Notes: a model not told the origin generated them from the letters alone. A stretch of DNA of 64,000 nt from Acidobacteriota bacterium (GCA_018268995.1 JAFDVL010000012.1:222328-286327), one strand, 5' to 3'. Positions 44,101 through 52,950 are shown, counted from the first letter of the stretch. Numbers and translations are program-made.

Positions 44101-45702
44101 CACTCGTGTGACTATGAGTTACGCCTGCAGCGGGGGGCCTCCAGCCGGGGCAGGCTGACGCTAGCTTCGAGCAACGACGATGGCACCGTCGTACCGGAGG
44201 CAGTCGGGTTTCAACTCAATGTGGATGGCATCGCCCTGCATCTTAAGCGCGAACACCTTCAGAGCATAGTGGACGATGATGTCTCTCGCCAGTCCCGCTT
44301 TCGCCCGGATTACTTTCTGGATCGAGTAAGAGCTTCTGAAGTTCTGAGAGATCGAATGAGCGTTTTTCTTGCGGAATGGCTCTGGCAGACCAGCATGGCT
44401 ATGCTGGCAGCCACAGCACTACGGCAACGTTGTTCGTTAGAAGAGGCGCAACAGAGGCTGGCCGGGTTACGGGAGCAGGCGGCCAGGCGCGTCCTCGATA
44501 CGATCTTCCAATTTTTGGGTAGTGGTCAGGGCGATCCACGACTTAAAGACAGAATTCTCGACCAGTGGCGTGATGCCACTGTGTTGGGCGAAATGGAGAC
44601 CCTGGAAAGAACACTATGGGCAAGTCCGGATGCCAGTTATCAGGAATGGGTCCGCCGACGCCACGCGGCCTCACTGGCGCAGGCATTTCGTTCAGCGGCG
44701 GTGAGCCGATTAAATGAGGTTTCCGAAGATGACCTCATGGTGGACGTCGTATGGACGGCAGAGGGCGACGCGGATATTTACCTGACCGAAACGAGTTCCG
44801 GCGGGCTAGGACAGATTGAGATGATTGTTCATGAACTAAAGCAATCGCCCGAAGCTTTCCTCGAGGGCTTGCGCCACGCGCTCTCTTTTTGCCCCAAGCA
44901 TTTTATTGCCGCCAATTTGTTAACGGTTTTGCGGCAGGTGAACTCTGCAACGGAGCCGTGGAACGATCTGCGCAACGCTTTTGCTCAGGTGCGCTCCGCA
45001 CAGGGATTCCAGGCGCAGGACGAGGCACGGCGTGGGCTCCGAGCTACGCTTGAAGAGATCGGATTGACTTCTACTCGCGCGGTTGTGGTGGCATTAGTTA
45101 CTAAACTCCTGCGCGCAGGAAGTTCTCCGCGTACCGACGTCATTCTTCATTTGCTCAACCGTGCTTGGCGGCGACACGAGGAAAGGCTTGGCATCTCTAT
45201 TGATCCGCGAGTGTTCGCTTACCTGTGCGTGCAGTACCCACCCGCGCGGCGACGACTGAAACAATTTTTCAGAGAAGTTAGTGGCGGCGACGAACCGGAT
45301 GATACGCAACTCTACGCTGTACTTCAGCAGTTTCTCCTGCCCGGCTGCGAAGATAGTTGCCCTGAATGCCTCGATCAGCCACACCGCTATCATGATTTTG
45401 GTCGTCCGTCGCGTTCACTGGCAACGGACCACCTCAAGTTCAGAATGCCCGAGGTAGTGGTGGACGAACACCCCGACGACTGGCTTGACCTCGTGCGACA
45501 GCGGTTGCTGATCGACTCCGATATGCAAGTTGTCGTTAGCAGTTCACGGCTTGCGGCTGTAGCTGGGGAAATACAGGGATTGCTCGCTGAAGAGCTTGAA
45601 GCCGGGTTCCTATTGCGCCCAGTCTCAATCGTCGGCGTCAGACGTGAAGGCGCTGACTGGAAAATACACCTTCAGCTCAAAGGGGTGAACTATGGCGCTT
45701 GA
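41119..45702 (+). CDS. dpdJ: DpdJ, giant DEVH-box helicase
   Basis: The product is 1527 residues. Motif I is AGTGAGKTKAFYIPAFL (about residue 196), motif II is LLLDEVHAYEGIHGAQ (about 400), motif III is VVGLSATLKEAP, and motif VI is FIQRKGRAGRRVG (about 650). A C-terminal DUF1998-like region contains a Cys cluster (CEDSCPECLDQPHRYHDF, about 1408). The overall layout of helicase core plus Cys-bearing C-terminus is that of DpdJ and other defence-island helicases, such as DrmA-like proteins. It overlaps dpdK by 11 bases, so the two are translationally coupled. Confidence 0.85.
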   Translation: MSLIDFVSEFLSFLEQREVRLLSWGFYNVSFSISEIEDSIEQEAPDFLREGWQELQAEGWTIVLLLSELESSNLLYRVVPGEEIYRTRFAEGVRLLARLRQMFRPQDWATGPKLVSDIKLHLAPRRYPRRDQSAADCWKDLEEFCWRRELQRAAFDALTIGKDSQPLNFSRFQRQAFKNILSHYRGRGITGSVISAGTGAGKTKAFYIPAFLGVIAELSQRHSPPQSAFTKAIAIYPRNVLLADQLRESLSEAAKLRPVIEHFKLRSLTFGALLGTTADGWWFDPDENGKCKAEKWGWRRVGNGFIVPFVKSPLAPDQDLIWRDEDRVRGITALYRADGAVQEPDIPDGTLMLTREQLKANPPDILFLSAEMLNREMGNPEWSRTFGIGQRERAPRLLLLDEVHAYEGIHGAQVAWVLRRWRYWSGVRDLHVVGLSATLKEAPKHLGLTTGIPPASIQEFTPADSDLSLEGMEYNLAIKGDPASGSSLLATSIQSAMLLTRLLTPRNLPPARRTGDEITSSAFYGRKVFGFTDNLDGLNRWYSDMNDAESNKRLARFRLHPQQRQSVANLQAAVIRRMDEEGQIWELPRRLGYNLNQPLVVSRCSSQDPGANAGSDLIVASASLEVGFDDPEVGIMLHHKRPVSISSFIQRKGRAGRRVGTRPWTVVVLSDYGGDRWAFQNAERLFQPEIETIFLPISNPYVLRIQATYFLVDWLGHRIGNGSPFNYLSRNQPGDATRRAIEILKDFLNLGAEWRKFRNDFARAFGRPYGTGGRKFSEAELDAIFWQTPRPVLHHVVPTLLRKLEAGWRYANPQLSDQIEDRGANRPLPQFLPQATFAELGGSDVRLNFSDRTDKDDEYLNVSRSLFEACPGRVSKRYATRVGEEGNWLSFSEQLLQLSGNSAVPVRDLFPDRLFLENTDGVAIYQPQAIELRHRPNRVLDTSNASWNWQSRIQALTPGSRLGLFAGGPWNDVVSHCEVHLHRDQSGIRVLRYAHSCDYELRLQRGASSRGRLTLASSNDDGTVVPEAVGFQLNVDGIALHLKREHLQSIVDDDVSRQSRFRPDYFLDRVRASEVLRDRMSVFLAEWLWQTSMAMLAATALRQRCSLEEAQQRLAGLREQAARRVLDTIFQFLGSGQGDPRLKDRILDQWRDATVLGEMETLERTLWASPDASYQEWVRRRHAASLAQAFRSAAVSRLNEVSEDDLMVDVVWTAEGDADIYLTETSSGGLGQIEMIVHELKQSPEAFLEGLRHALSFCPKHFIAANLLTVLRQVNSATEPWNDLRNAFAQVRSAQGFQAQDEARRGLRATLEEIGLTSTRAVVVALVTKLLRAGSSPRTDVILHLLNRAWRRHEERLGISIDPRVFAYLCVQYPPARRRLKQFFREVSGGDEPDDTQLYAVLQQFLLPGCEDSCPECLDQPHRYHDFGRPSRSLATDHLKFRMPEVVVDEHPDDWLDLVRQRLLIDSDMQVVVSSSRLAAVAGEIQGLLAEELEAGFLLRPVSIVGVRREGADWKIHLQLKGVNYGA

Positions 45703-46246
45703 GCAGGAGTTTCGTCAGGAAAGTCGTGATGTATGGTCGCACGGCAGTGGTCAGCAGTTGCGTGACCTGCTGGCCTCATCTCTAAGTACCCTGCTGCTGC
45801 TCGAAGATGAGAAGCACGCATATTTTTCCAGCCCTTGGATCTCTGACTTCGTCCTCTTCGAAAATCATTTCGGCCAGTTCAGCACGCTCTTTCCCGAATT
45901 CGCTGATCAAACCGAAATCCGCTTTAGCAATTACTTGATCTGTTTGGCGAAGAAACTTCCGGTGAGGGTCATCACGACCAACAGCGAGGTCTCCGCTGGT
46001 TTTCGTAGTCACTTGGAACTCCGCCCTTCCGCAAATATCCAAGTGCGCGCCGCACCAGACGAATATCACGAGAAAGGAATCCTCGCGCCGTCGTTTTACA
46101 TTGAGGGATCGATGAACATTACTTACAGCGGGGTTTATGTCAGAGGGGAAAAAGTGACTTATCACTCGGCGAGGAATCCGCAGGGAGCAAGCAAAATTTC
46201 TGCCGCTTACTTGGAGTATGACCGCCGTTGGAGCATTCTGAAATAA
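45692..46246 (+). CDS. dpdK: DpdK, phospholipase D-like protein
   Basis: The product is 184 residues. It has one PLD/HKD-type half-site: YHEKGILAPSFYIEGSMNIT (about residues 123-142), with the His, Lys, Ser and Asn of the family. AYFSSPWISDF and VRVITTN are the flanking strands. PLD-fold proteins with one HKD motif act as dimers and are often nucleases. DpdK is the likely nuclease of the Dpd system; the helicases around it may feed it DNA. Its start lies inside dpdJ, and dpdD begins 10 bases after its stop. Confidence 0.8.
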   Translation: MALEQEFRQESRDVWSHGSGQQLRDLLASSLSTLLLLEDEKHAYFSSPWISDFVLFENHFGQFSTLFPEFADQTEIRFSNYLICLAKKLPVRVITTNSEVSAGFRSHLELRPSANIQVRAAPDEYHEKGILAPSFYIEGSMNITYSGVYVRGEKVTYHSARNPQGASKISAAYLEYDRRWSILK

Positions 46247-46256
46247 AGAGTCTGCT

Positions 46257-48443
46257 ATGTTCACACCAGATCAAATCACTTTGCTGCGCCGGTTACAAGG
46301 AAATTGGCCGAAGTACCTCCATCTAATGATTGATGAACAGAACAGACCAAATCTTGCTGGGCATCCACTGGCCGATGAACTGCTGGCGCTGAGTCGCAGT
46401 GAGCGCGCGTCACTACCATTTTTTACCCCCAACCGCCCCGACCGCATCATCTGGCTGACGATAGCACCCGATGTAGAAGAGCTGCAATCTACGATGGCAG
46501 ACCTGCGCGCATGGCTGTTGCCCAGTTTTGGTTGGGAAGATGAACCGCCAATTGTCGTAACGGGAGAATCTTCAGGCCCCTTGAGCGAAGTGCTGCGCGC
46601 GCTTTCACCAGCAGGTTATTTCCGCTGGTGGACGATGCGGGCTGAATTTAACCGCGCAGTCAACAAACTTCGCGCGTTGCGCAATCTCCAACAGAGTCGC
46701 CCTGCGCATGCCTACGCCCGGCCTCCTTCACTCTTCGACTTGCGGCAGCAATACGATGTGGCGTTATTGACGGGCGATGCTGAGGCGGCGCAGGAGGCCA
46801 TTGACGGCATCAACCTTCATCATCTCGATACGGCTGCCAATACCTGCTTTATGCAGTTGCGCCTATGGGAAAATTTCCGGGAGTACGAACGTATAGTTAC
46901 TCACCCGCAACTTGCAGAATTGGTTCGGTTGCGCATGCCGCACAGCATCCGTCTGGTCGTCATACGAGGCTTCCATGCATACTTTCTTGCGCCGTTGGAA
47001 GAGCGCAGAGACATCCAATCTGCTGCGAACGTCTACGCGGAACGGGTTCACGACTGGTTGACGGGGTTACTCGAACTTTGCCGCCCCTCGGACGGGATTG
47101 AGGCCAGACGCTGCATCGGCTATAAAGCTTGGCTTTTGCAGGATGGGAATCAGGCAAAGCAGTTGCGCAAGGATTATCAGGACGACGTGCTCGATCAACT
47201 CCTTGCGCCGCTTGCCTTGCCTGAAACTCTTCAGCCCTCAATTCAAGACTGTTTATACAATGCCCTCCGGCGCGGCGACTGGAGGGCTGTTCAGGAGGCT
47301 GGGCAGCAATTGCTGCTAGAAGAGGTCGAAGGAGAAGGTAGTGTCAGTCGGGAGTATGTGCAGGGCGTTTTGCGGCTTAGCTTGGAATTCCACGCCAATC
47401 CCGGCCTCCGCGAATTGCTTGGAAAATCCCTGCTGCCATCTGCGACCATACCGGCTCCGGTCGCTCCGCAAACGTGGCCGGACTTTGTGGCACGGATCAA
47501 AGAAAAAGAATGGTCGAGCGCAGACTGCTTCCTGGTTCTGGATAATAGACCCTCACTCGGCGATTTAAGTCTGCCTGAACTGAGCAAGGTGGTTGAAGTT
47601 TTGGAAGAGTTGCTCACCGACCCTGACATTCACTGTGATCAGACCGGGCATCAGTTAGTGCTTGGCAGCCTGCCGGTCATCATCAAAGACTTCCTCCTCG
47701 ATCCTGAATTCCCGCGCCCCTACCTCACCAATGTATATCGCCAACTGCTTCAACTCTGGTGTGGACAGAAGCGTGGCTCGGCTTCACCGCCTGACGCCAA
47801 TCTTGTGCTGACATTGGCAGAGGCAGTTATGCGACTCGACAGCACATCTGAGCGCGAAGTGGCAGAAGTGATCCGCGACTGGTGGACGGCTCGCAGAGCG
47901 CGCGCTATGTTGCCGTTCCTCTTGAGTGGGCTGGATATTCTTTCAGAATTGACTGCTGAAAGGATTGTCACCGAAAGCCTGTGGGTGGACGGCGCGGCTC
48001 TCATCCGCCTTGATCCGCTAGCCTTCTCTCTCGGCGAGCGACAATTGTGGCGCGTTATCGGCAGCCGCATCGGACTTGATGAGAACACGATTGATGATTT
48101 TCTCGGCATTGAATCAGCGTCTGAGAATGAAGCGCCTGATCCTCTGACAGAAGCCAATTTTAAGAAGGTGGCTATTGTTTCGCTGCGCGAAGAGGCAGCA
48201 CAGGCAGCCGCGGCCTTAATTGGACAGCGGACAAAGGCGCAGGTGGTAGTCGTGAGCGAAACGCATGCCGGTATTCAGACAGCAAGCGCCAAAACCGCTG
48301 ACGTTATTCTTTTTGTGTGGGCCAGCAGTACTCACGCTGTTTATCGCGCATTCGATAGTGTGCGGGAAAAGTTATCTTATGTTCAAGGCAAGGGGGCGGC
48401 CAGCATCGTACTCGCGCTCGAACGTTGGCTAATGAAGCAATAA
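46257..48443 (+). CDS. dpdD: DpdD
   Basis: The product is 728 residues, mostly helical and without an obvious catalytic motif. The N-terminal 200 residues contain a Trp/Pro-rich segment (WLLPSFGWEDEPPIVVT), and many Glu/Leu helices follow. The C-terminal 100 residues form a small Rossmann-like unit (AQVVVVSETHAGIQTASAKT, DVILFVWASSTHAVYRAF), which could bind a ligand. DpdD is assigned by length and by its position after dpdK at the end of the restriction arm. It ends 35 bases before a convergent gene. Confidence 0.7.
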   Translation: MFTPDQITLLRRLQGNWPKYLHLMIDEQNRPNLAGHPLADELLALSRSERASLPFFTPNRPDRIIWLTIAPDVEELQSTMADLRAWLLPSFGWEDEPPIVVTGESSGPLSEVLRALSPAGYFRWWTMRAEFNRAVNKLRALRNLQQSRPAHAYARPPSLFDLRQQYDVALLTGDAEAAQEAIDGINLHHLDTAANTCFMQLRLWENFREYERIVTHPQLAELVRLRMPHSIRLVVIRGFHAYFLAPLEERRDIQSAANVYAERVHDWLTGLLELCRPSDGIEARRCIGYKAWLLQDGNQAKQLRKDYQDDVLDQLLAPLALPETLQPSIQDCLYNALRRGDWRAVQEAGQQLLLEEVEGEGSVSREYVQGVLRLSLEFHANPGLRELLGKSLLPSATIPAPVAPQTWPDFVARIKEKEWSSADCFLVLDNRPSLGDLSLPELSKVVEVLEELLTDPDIHCDQTGHQLVLGSLPVIIKDFLLDPEFPRPYLTNVYRQLLQLWCGQKRGSASPPDANLVLTLAEAVMRLDSTSEREVAEVIRDWWTARRARAMLPFLLSGLDILSELTAERIVTESLWVDGAALIRLDPLAFSLGERQLWRVIGSRIGLDENTIDDFLGIESASENEAPDPLTEANFKKVAIVSLREEAAQAAAALIGQRTKAQVVVVSETHAGIQTASAKTADVILFVWASSTHAVYRAFDSVREKLSYVQGKGAASIVLALERWLMKQ

Positions 48444-48456
48444 ATGTTGATAAAGT

Positions 48457-48473
48457 TTCGTTGAATAAACGAA
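48457..48473. terminator. Weak hairpin between convergent genes
   Basis: TTCGTT and AACGAA arms enclose GAATA in the 34-base gap between dpdD and the convergent membrane-protein gene. The stem is short and there is no clear T-run, so termination is only possible. Confidence 0.25.
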
Positions 48474-48477
48474 GATC

Positions 48478-49386
48478 TCAATGACTTCTGCAAGCCAAGA
48501 TTATTGCCGAAAGTATTGAGATAACAGATAGGGCAGCCCATACCCAAAATGTAGGTGGAAACTTCTCCTTTGGAGGCCGCTGCGTGCTTGTTATAGCAAT
48601 CACCACGGATAAAACAGCCCAACCAAGACAGGTGAACAACCAGGCAACTATATTCCTCTGTGTCAATAGGCCTCCAATCAAAGCTATCAAGCAGAAGATT
48701 GCAATTACAAAGAACCAGTTACCCACACTCATAAAGTTGTACTTTGTCTTTGCATTTTGCGCTATTTTCAATGATTCCCCAATATAGTTATCCGTAATCT
48801 CAGATTGTAACTGGTCAACGGTGCGATCTTCCTTCCAATACTTTTCCCAATCCTGTGGATTGACTTCAGAAATGAAATAGAAAAAAAGTAATGATGAAAG
48901 TTTTTCGTCTTTATTTTGAGATCGGTCTTGGCGAAGTTGTAACTTCCACGCCTTGGGGATATTCAGAAAGGGGCCGAGCGCAGAAAGGTACAACACCGAC
49001 CCAACCAGAACGAACAGCATATAAACGGAGAAGGTTATTACCGACCACTCCGTGCCTCCAATAGTTGCTGATCCTAAATCCCATTGGCTTTTCTCAATTG
49101 CTGACACTACATCCGGTGTAAGAAAGGGTCGTATTTTGTCTTTGACCTGTTCCGTCGTCAGGGAAGGTGAATAAGCTTTTGCAAAAATTGCCGCTGCTGC
49201 TGCTGTTAGGAATGCCATTGCACTAAGTATCCGACTGGCCTTATCGTCCAAATGTTTATCAATATCAATTACCCCGCTCATTACTCCAGCCGCTAACTCC
49301 TTTTGCTTTTGTTCTGATTGACTATCAGCTTTTGCTTCAAGAGTAGATAACCTTTTTTCAAGTTCCTGAAATTCGGGTGTGCTCAT
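48478..49386 (-). CDS. Multi-pass membrane protein, possible PycTM-like effector
   Basis: The product is 302 residues. A short coiled-coil N-terminus (EFQELEKRLSTLEAKADSQ) is followed by DKHLDDKASRILSAMAFL, then a first TM segment (about 55-75). Further hydrophobic segments are at about 117-140, 220-240, 243-263 and 278-298. The 'D-DKAS-helix' entry before the first TM helix resembles Pycsar PycTM (DUF5706) effectors, which disrupt membranes when cyclic pyrimidine nucleotides are sensed; no cyclase is nearby. The match is by eye and weak. The gene is oriented with the dpdB-dpdA arm. Its 5' side is cut off from that arm by two ISL3 elements, which start 25 bases before its ATG. Confidence 0.55.
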   Translation of the reverse strand: MSTPEFQELEKRLSTLEAKADSQSEQKQKELAAGVMSGVIDIDKHLDDKASRILSAMAFLTAAAAAIFAKAYSPSLTTEQVKDKIRPFLTPDVVSAIEKSQWDLGSATIGGTEWSVITFSVYMLFVLVGSVLYLSALGPFLNIPKAWKLQLRQDRSQNKDEKLSSLLFFYFISEVNPQDWEKYWKEDRTVDQLQSEITDNYIGESLKIAQNAKTKYNFMSVGNWFFVIAIFCLIALIGGLLTQRNIVAWLFTCLGWAVLSVVIAITSTQRPPKEKFPPTFWVWAALSVISILSAIILACRSH

Positions 49387-49388
49387 TT

Positions 49389-49410
49389 TTGATTATGGCA
49401 AGCTGATTTG
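49389..49410. repeat. Left arm of 22-bp palindrome broken by IS pair
   Basis: TTGATTATGGCAAGCTGATT plus two more bases is the exact reverse complement of 52,929-52,950. The two arms directly border the outer ends of the tandem ISL3 elements. Without the elements they would form a 44-bp perfect palindrome between dpdB2 and the membrane-protein gene. Confidence 0.8.
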
Positions 49411-51173
49411 GGGTCATCCGCGAATTTGATGAGGCCCCTTGAACGCCTTGCGGGCGAGCGGTTATAACCAGCCGCATGAAGACCATACTCGTCGCGCCCC
49501 ATCTTTTGAAGCTGGATCGTATCGTATCTCAGGCGGATCAACTTCGCTTGGTAGTTCATTCCATTCAAGTGCAGGTGCGCTGTCCGAAATGTGCGTGCAT
49601 TTCGTCGCATTTACACAGTCGGTATGAACGTACACTCGCGGATTTGCCGTGGGAAGGCATTGCGGTGCAGATCAAATTAGAGGCGCGGCGTTTCTTCTGT
49701 GACCAGGAGAATTGCAGACAACGAATCTTTTGTGAACGCTTACCAGAGTTGGCGGCGCGCTATGCTCGGAAAACAATGCGCTTGAATAAAACCCTACAAT
49801 GGCTTGGCCTGCTTGTTGGTGGGGAGGCGGGAGCCAAAGTTGCTGCGCAACTTGGCTTCGGAGTGAGCGCTGATACATTGTTGCGACGCATTCGGGCTGC
49901 CAATTTGCCAGCGGTATCCACGCCGAAAGTGTTAGGCGTGGATGATTGGGCCAAACGCAAAGGCCAAACGTACGGGACGATTCTCGTGGATCTGGAACGG
50001 CATCAGGTGGTTGATCTTTTACCAGATCGCGAAGCCACGACATTAGCCAACTGGCTCCAACAACACGCGGGCGTGGAAATTATTACGCGAGATCGTGCGG
50101 CGGCGTATGCGGAAGGCGCCCGCCTGGGCGCGCCCGCCGCCATTCAGATTGCGGATCGGTGGCATATATTGAAGAACCTGACGGAAGTGGTCGAACGCTT
50201 CCTCCAAACGAAATATTCTGCTCTGCAAGTCGCCGCCAAACAAAGCCGCCCGCAACCAGTAGCCACTACGGTCGTAAGCGCCGAGACAAAGCCGCCGCCC
50301 TCCACCAAGCTAGCGCGTTGGAATGAGCGGCGACAAGCACGCTATGAGGAAGTCCGGCAATGCTGGCAACAAGGAGCGACAATCAAGCGGATGGCCGAAC
50401 AATTCGGGATGCATCGCCGCACCGTCCGTCTATTTATTCGTAGCGAGAATTGCCCGCAGCGACTCAGACCGCGCTCGCGCGCCTCACAGCTTGATCCCCA
50501 CTTGGAGTATTTAGCACAACGCTGGGCTGATGGTTGTCACAGCGCCGCCGACTTGTATCGCGACTTACGCCTGCGCGGTTTTCATGGCTCGCAGTCGTTG
50601 GTGCGTCATTACGTGGCGCAATGGCGCAGCGCATTGCCGCCGGAATTGAAACGTGCGCGACGCGGCCCCGAAACAACTAAGCCTGCCGTAACGGAGCGTA
50701 AAAAATTGCTGGTGCCTTCGCCCCGTAATACCGCGTGGTGGCTGCTCCAAAAGCAGGAAAAATTGGAAGCAGAGCAACAGGTGTATGTCCAGCGGTTGTG
50801 TGAAACGTCGCCGGAGATTGTCACAGTGCAGCAACTCGCACAACGATTCGCGCGTTTGGTGAGGGAACGCAGAGCCCAAGAGTTTGCGCCTTGGTTAGCA
50901 GAGGCGGCTACAAGTTCGAGCCAGGAAATCAAGGGCTTTGTCGCAGGTTTGAAGCGCGACCAGCAGGCTGTGGAGGCAGCGTTGAGGTATGCGTGGAGTA
51001 ACGGCCAAACCGAGGGGCAGGTGAACAAACTAAAAAATCTCAAACGCTCAATGTTTGGGCGGGCGAAATTTGATCTTTTGAAAGCGCGGGTATTAGCCGC
51101 TCCGTGAGTTGATGCGGTTGGAGGTTCATCAAACGACAGTTCATCCCAGCATCATCAAAAGTTCGGGTGAACC
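49411..51173 (+). mobile_element. ISL3-family element, first of a tandem pair
   Basis: The left inverted repeat GGGTCATCCGCGAATTTGAT (49,411-49,432) and the right one TCATCAAAAGTTCGGGTGAA (51,152-51,173) match in about 16 of 22 positions when inverted. The transposase occupies almost the whole element. Only 5 bases (ATCAG) separate it from the next copy. No direct target duplication is seen around the pair; the outer flanks are inverted repeats instead. Confidence 0.78.
49476..51107 (+). CDS. ISL3-family transposase
   Basis: The product is 543 residues, with the ISL3 layout: a zinc-binding N-terminal domain (CPKCACISSHLHSRYERT), VLGVDDWAKRKGQTYGTI with the first catalytic Asp, ITRDRAAAYAEGARLG, ADRWHILKNL, and WSNGQTEGQVNKLKNLKR with the catalytic Glu. 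A Cys-bearing middle region contains an HTH (TIKRMAEQFGMHRRTVR). It is about 85% identical by eye to the transposase 120 bases downstream, so the tandem copies are related. The frame is complete. Confidence 0.9.
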   Translation: MKTILVAPHLLKLDRIVSQADQLRLVVHSIQVQVRCPKCACISSHLHSRYERTLADLPWEGIAVQIKLEARRFFCDQENCRQRIFCERLPELAARYARKTMRLNKTLQWLGLLVGGEAGAKVAAQLGFGVSADTLLRRIRAANLPAVSTPKVLGVDDWAKRKGQTYGTILVDLERHQVVDLLPDREATTLANWLQQHAGVEIITRDRAAAYAEGARLGAPAAIQIADRWHILKNLTEVVERFLQTKYSALQVAAKQSRPQPVATTVVSAETKPPPSTKLARWNERRQARYEEVRQCWQQGATIKRMAEQFGMHRRTVRLFIRSENCPQRLRPRSRASQLDPHLEYLAQRWADGCHSAADLYRDLRLRGFHGSQSLVRHYVAQWRSALPPELKRARRGPETTKPAVTERKKLLVPSPRNTAWWLLQKQEKLEAEQQVYVQRLCETSPEIVTVQQLAQRFARLVRERRAQEFAPWLAEAATSSSQEIKGFVAGLKRDQQAVEAALRYAWSNGQTEGQVNKLKNLKRSMFGRAKFDLLKARVLAAP

Positions 51174-51178
51174 ATCAG

Positions 51179-52928
51179 GGGTCTTCCGCGCATTTGATGA
51201 GGCGCAGGGCTGCTTGCTATAACTTGCCGCATGAAGACCTTGCTTGTCGCTGCGCATCTTTTGAAGCTGGATCGTATCGTGTCCCGGACCGATCACCTCC
51301 TCTTGGTTGTTCATTCCATTCAAGCGCCAGTACGTTGCCCGAAATGTGCGCGCGTTTCGTCGCATTTGCACAGTCGGTACGAACGCACGCTGGCGGATTT
51401 ACCGTGGCAAGGCATTGCGGTACAGATCAAATTACAAGCGCGACGCTTCTTCTGTAACAATGAAAGTTGCGCACAACAAATCTTTTGTGAGCGGCTGCCC
51501 GAGTTGGCTCTGCGCTATGCCCGCAAGACCTTGCGATTGAACGAAGCCTTGCAGTGGATTGGATTAATGATTGGCGGGGAAGCCGGTGCCAAAGTTGCCG
51601 CAGAACTCGGTTTCAGGGTGAGTCCTGACACGCTCCTGCGCCGCATTCGAGCGGCCAATTTGCCAGTGATGTCCACCCCGAAAGTGTTGGGCGTGGATGA
51701 TTGGGCCAAACGTAAAGGTCAAACTTACGGGACGATTCTCGTGGATCTCGAGCGCCATCGAGTTGTGGATTTGCTCCCAGATCGCGAGGCGACCACCTTA
51801 ACTCATTGGCTTAAACAACACGCGGGGATTGAAATTATTACGCGAGATCGTGCTGCTGCGTATGCGGAAGGCGCACGCCAAGGCGCTCCCGACGCTATTC
51901 AGATTGCGGATCGTTGGCATCTCATCAAGAACCTGACGGAAGTGGTCGAACGCTTTCTCCAAACGAAGTATTCTGACTTGCAAGTCGCCGCCAAACAAAA
52001 TCGCCAACAGCCAGTAACAACCCCTACGGTCGTAAAGGCTGAGTCAAAGCAGCTACCTCGCACGAGGCTAGCTCTGTGGAATGAGCGGCGGCAAGCACGC
52101 TACGAGGAAGTCCGACGATTCTGGCAACAAGGCGCGACGATCAAACGCATTGCCGAACAATTCGGGATGCATCGTCGCACGGTCCGAATGTTTATCCGCA
52201 CGGAGAGTTGTCCCGAACGGCTCAAGCCGTGCTCGCGTATCTCACAGCTTGATCGCCACTTGGATTATTTGGCACAACGTTGGGCTGAGGGTTGTCACAG
52301 CGCGGCAGACTTGTATCGCGAATTGTTGTCGCGCGGTTTTCGGGGGTCGCAATCACTGGTACGGCATTATGTCGCGCAATGGCGGAGTGAGTTACCACCG
52401 GAATTGAAACGTGCGCGCCGAGGCCCTGGCACTGCAATGCCAACGATAGATCGCAAGAAACTGCTGGTGCCTTCGCCCCGCAACACCGCGTGGTGGCTAC
52501 TACAAAAGCAGGAAAATTTGGAAGCTGAGCAGCAGGTCTATCTGCAAAAGTTGTGTGAAGCATCGCCAGAGATCGCACAGGTGCAGCAACTCGCACAGCG
52601 CTTTGCGCGCTTAGTGAGAGAACGCAAAGCCCTGGAGTTTTCGTCTTGGTTAGAAGAAGCGGCTAAAAATTCGAGCCCAGAAATCAGAGGCTTCGTCGCC
52701 GGCTTGAAGCGCGATCAGCCAGCCGTGGAAGCGGCACTGAAGTATGCCTGGAGTAATGGACAGACCGAGGGCCAAGTGAACAAACTTAAAAATCTCAAAC
52801 GCTCGATGTTTGGGCGGGCGAAATTTGATCTTCTAAAAGCGCGGGTGTTAGCTGCCCCCTGAGCTGAGGCGGATGAGTGATCCTCAAACGAAAGCTTGTC
52901 CTTGCTTCATCAAAAGTTAGGGTGAACC
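51179..52928 (+). mobile_element. ISL3-family element, second of a tandem pair
   Basis: The left inverted repeat GGGTCTTCCGCGCATTTGAT (51,179-51,200) and the right one TCATCAAAAGTTAGGGTGAA (52,907-52,928) correspond to those of the first copy. A 5-base direct repeat, ATCAG, occurs just before it (51,174-51,178) and just after it (52,932-52,936). Confidence 0.78.
51231..52862 (+). CDS. ISL3-family transposase, paralogue
   Basis: The product is 543 residues and has the same domains and motifs as the neighbouring copy (CPKCARVSSHLHSRYERT; VLGVDDWAKRKGQTYGTI; ITRDRAAAYAEGARQG; ADRWHLIKNL; WSNGQTEGQVNKLKNLKR). Differences are spread along the protein, which suggests two successive insertions of diverged relatives rather than a recent duplication. 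The frame is complete. Confidence 0.9.
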   Translation: MKTLLVAAHLLKLDRIVSRTDHLLLVVHSIQAPVRCPKCARVSSHLHSRYERTLADLPWQGIAVQIKLQARRFFCNNESCAQQIFCERLPELALRYARKTLRLNEALQWIGLMIGGEAGAKVAAELGFRVSPDTLLRRIRAANLPVMSTPKVLGVDDWAKRKGQTYGTILVDLERHRVVDLLPDREATTLTHWLKQHAGIEIITRDRAAAYAEGARQGAPDAIQIADRWHLIKNLTEVVERFLQTKYSDLQVAAKQNRQQPVTTPTVVKAESKQLPRTRLALWNERRQARYEEVRRFWQQGATIKRIAEQFGMHRRTVRMFIRTESCPERLKPCSRISQLDRHLDYLAQRWAEGCHSAADLYRELLSRGFRGSQSLVRHYVAQWRSELPPELKRARRGPGTAMPTIDRKKLLVPSPRNTAWWLLQKQENLEAEQQVYLQKLCEASPEIAQVQQLAQRFARLVRERKALEFSSWLEEAAKNSSPEIRGFVAGLKRDQPAVEAALKYAWSNGQTEGQVNKLKNLKRSMFGRAKFDLLKARVLAAP

Positions 52929-52950
52929 CAAATCAGCTTGCCATAATCAA
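52929..52950. repeat. Right arm of 22-bp palindrome broken by IS pair
   Basis: CAAATCAGCTTGCCATAATC plus two bases is the reverse complement of 49,389-49,410. It lies just downstream of the second dpdB-like gene, where an operon-internal hairpin or terminator could sit. The remaining 63 bases to the gene show nothing else. Confidence 0.8.

Noticed and set aside
41119..45702. DISARM-type DrmA helicase
   Set aside because: The helicase resembles DrmA-like proteins, but the neighbours are Dpd genes and no DISARM methylase or DUF1998 DrmB gene is present.
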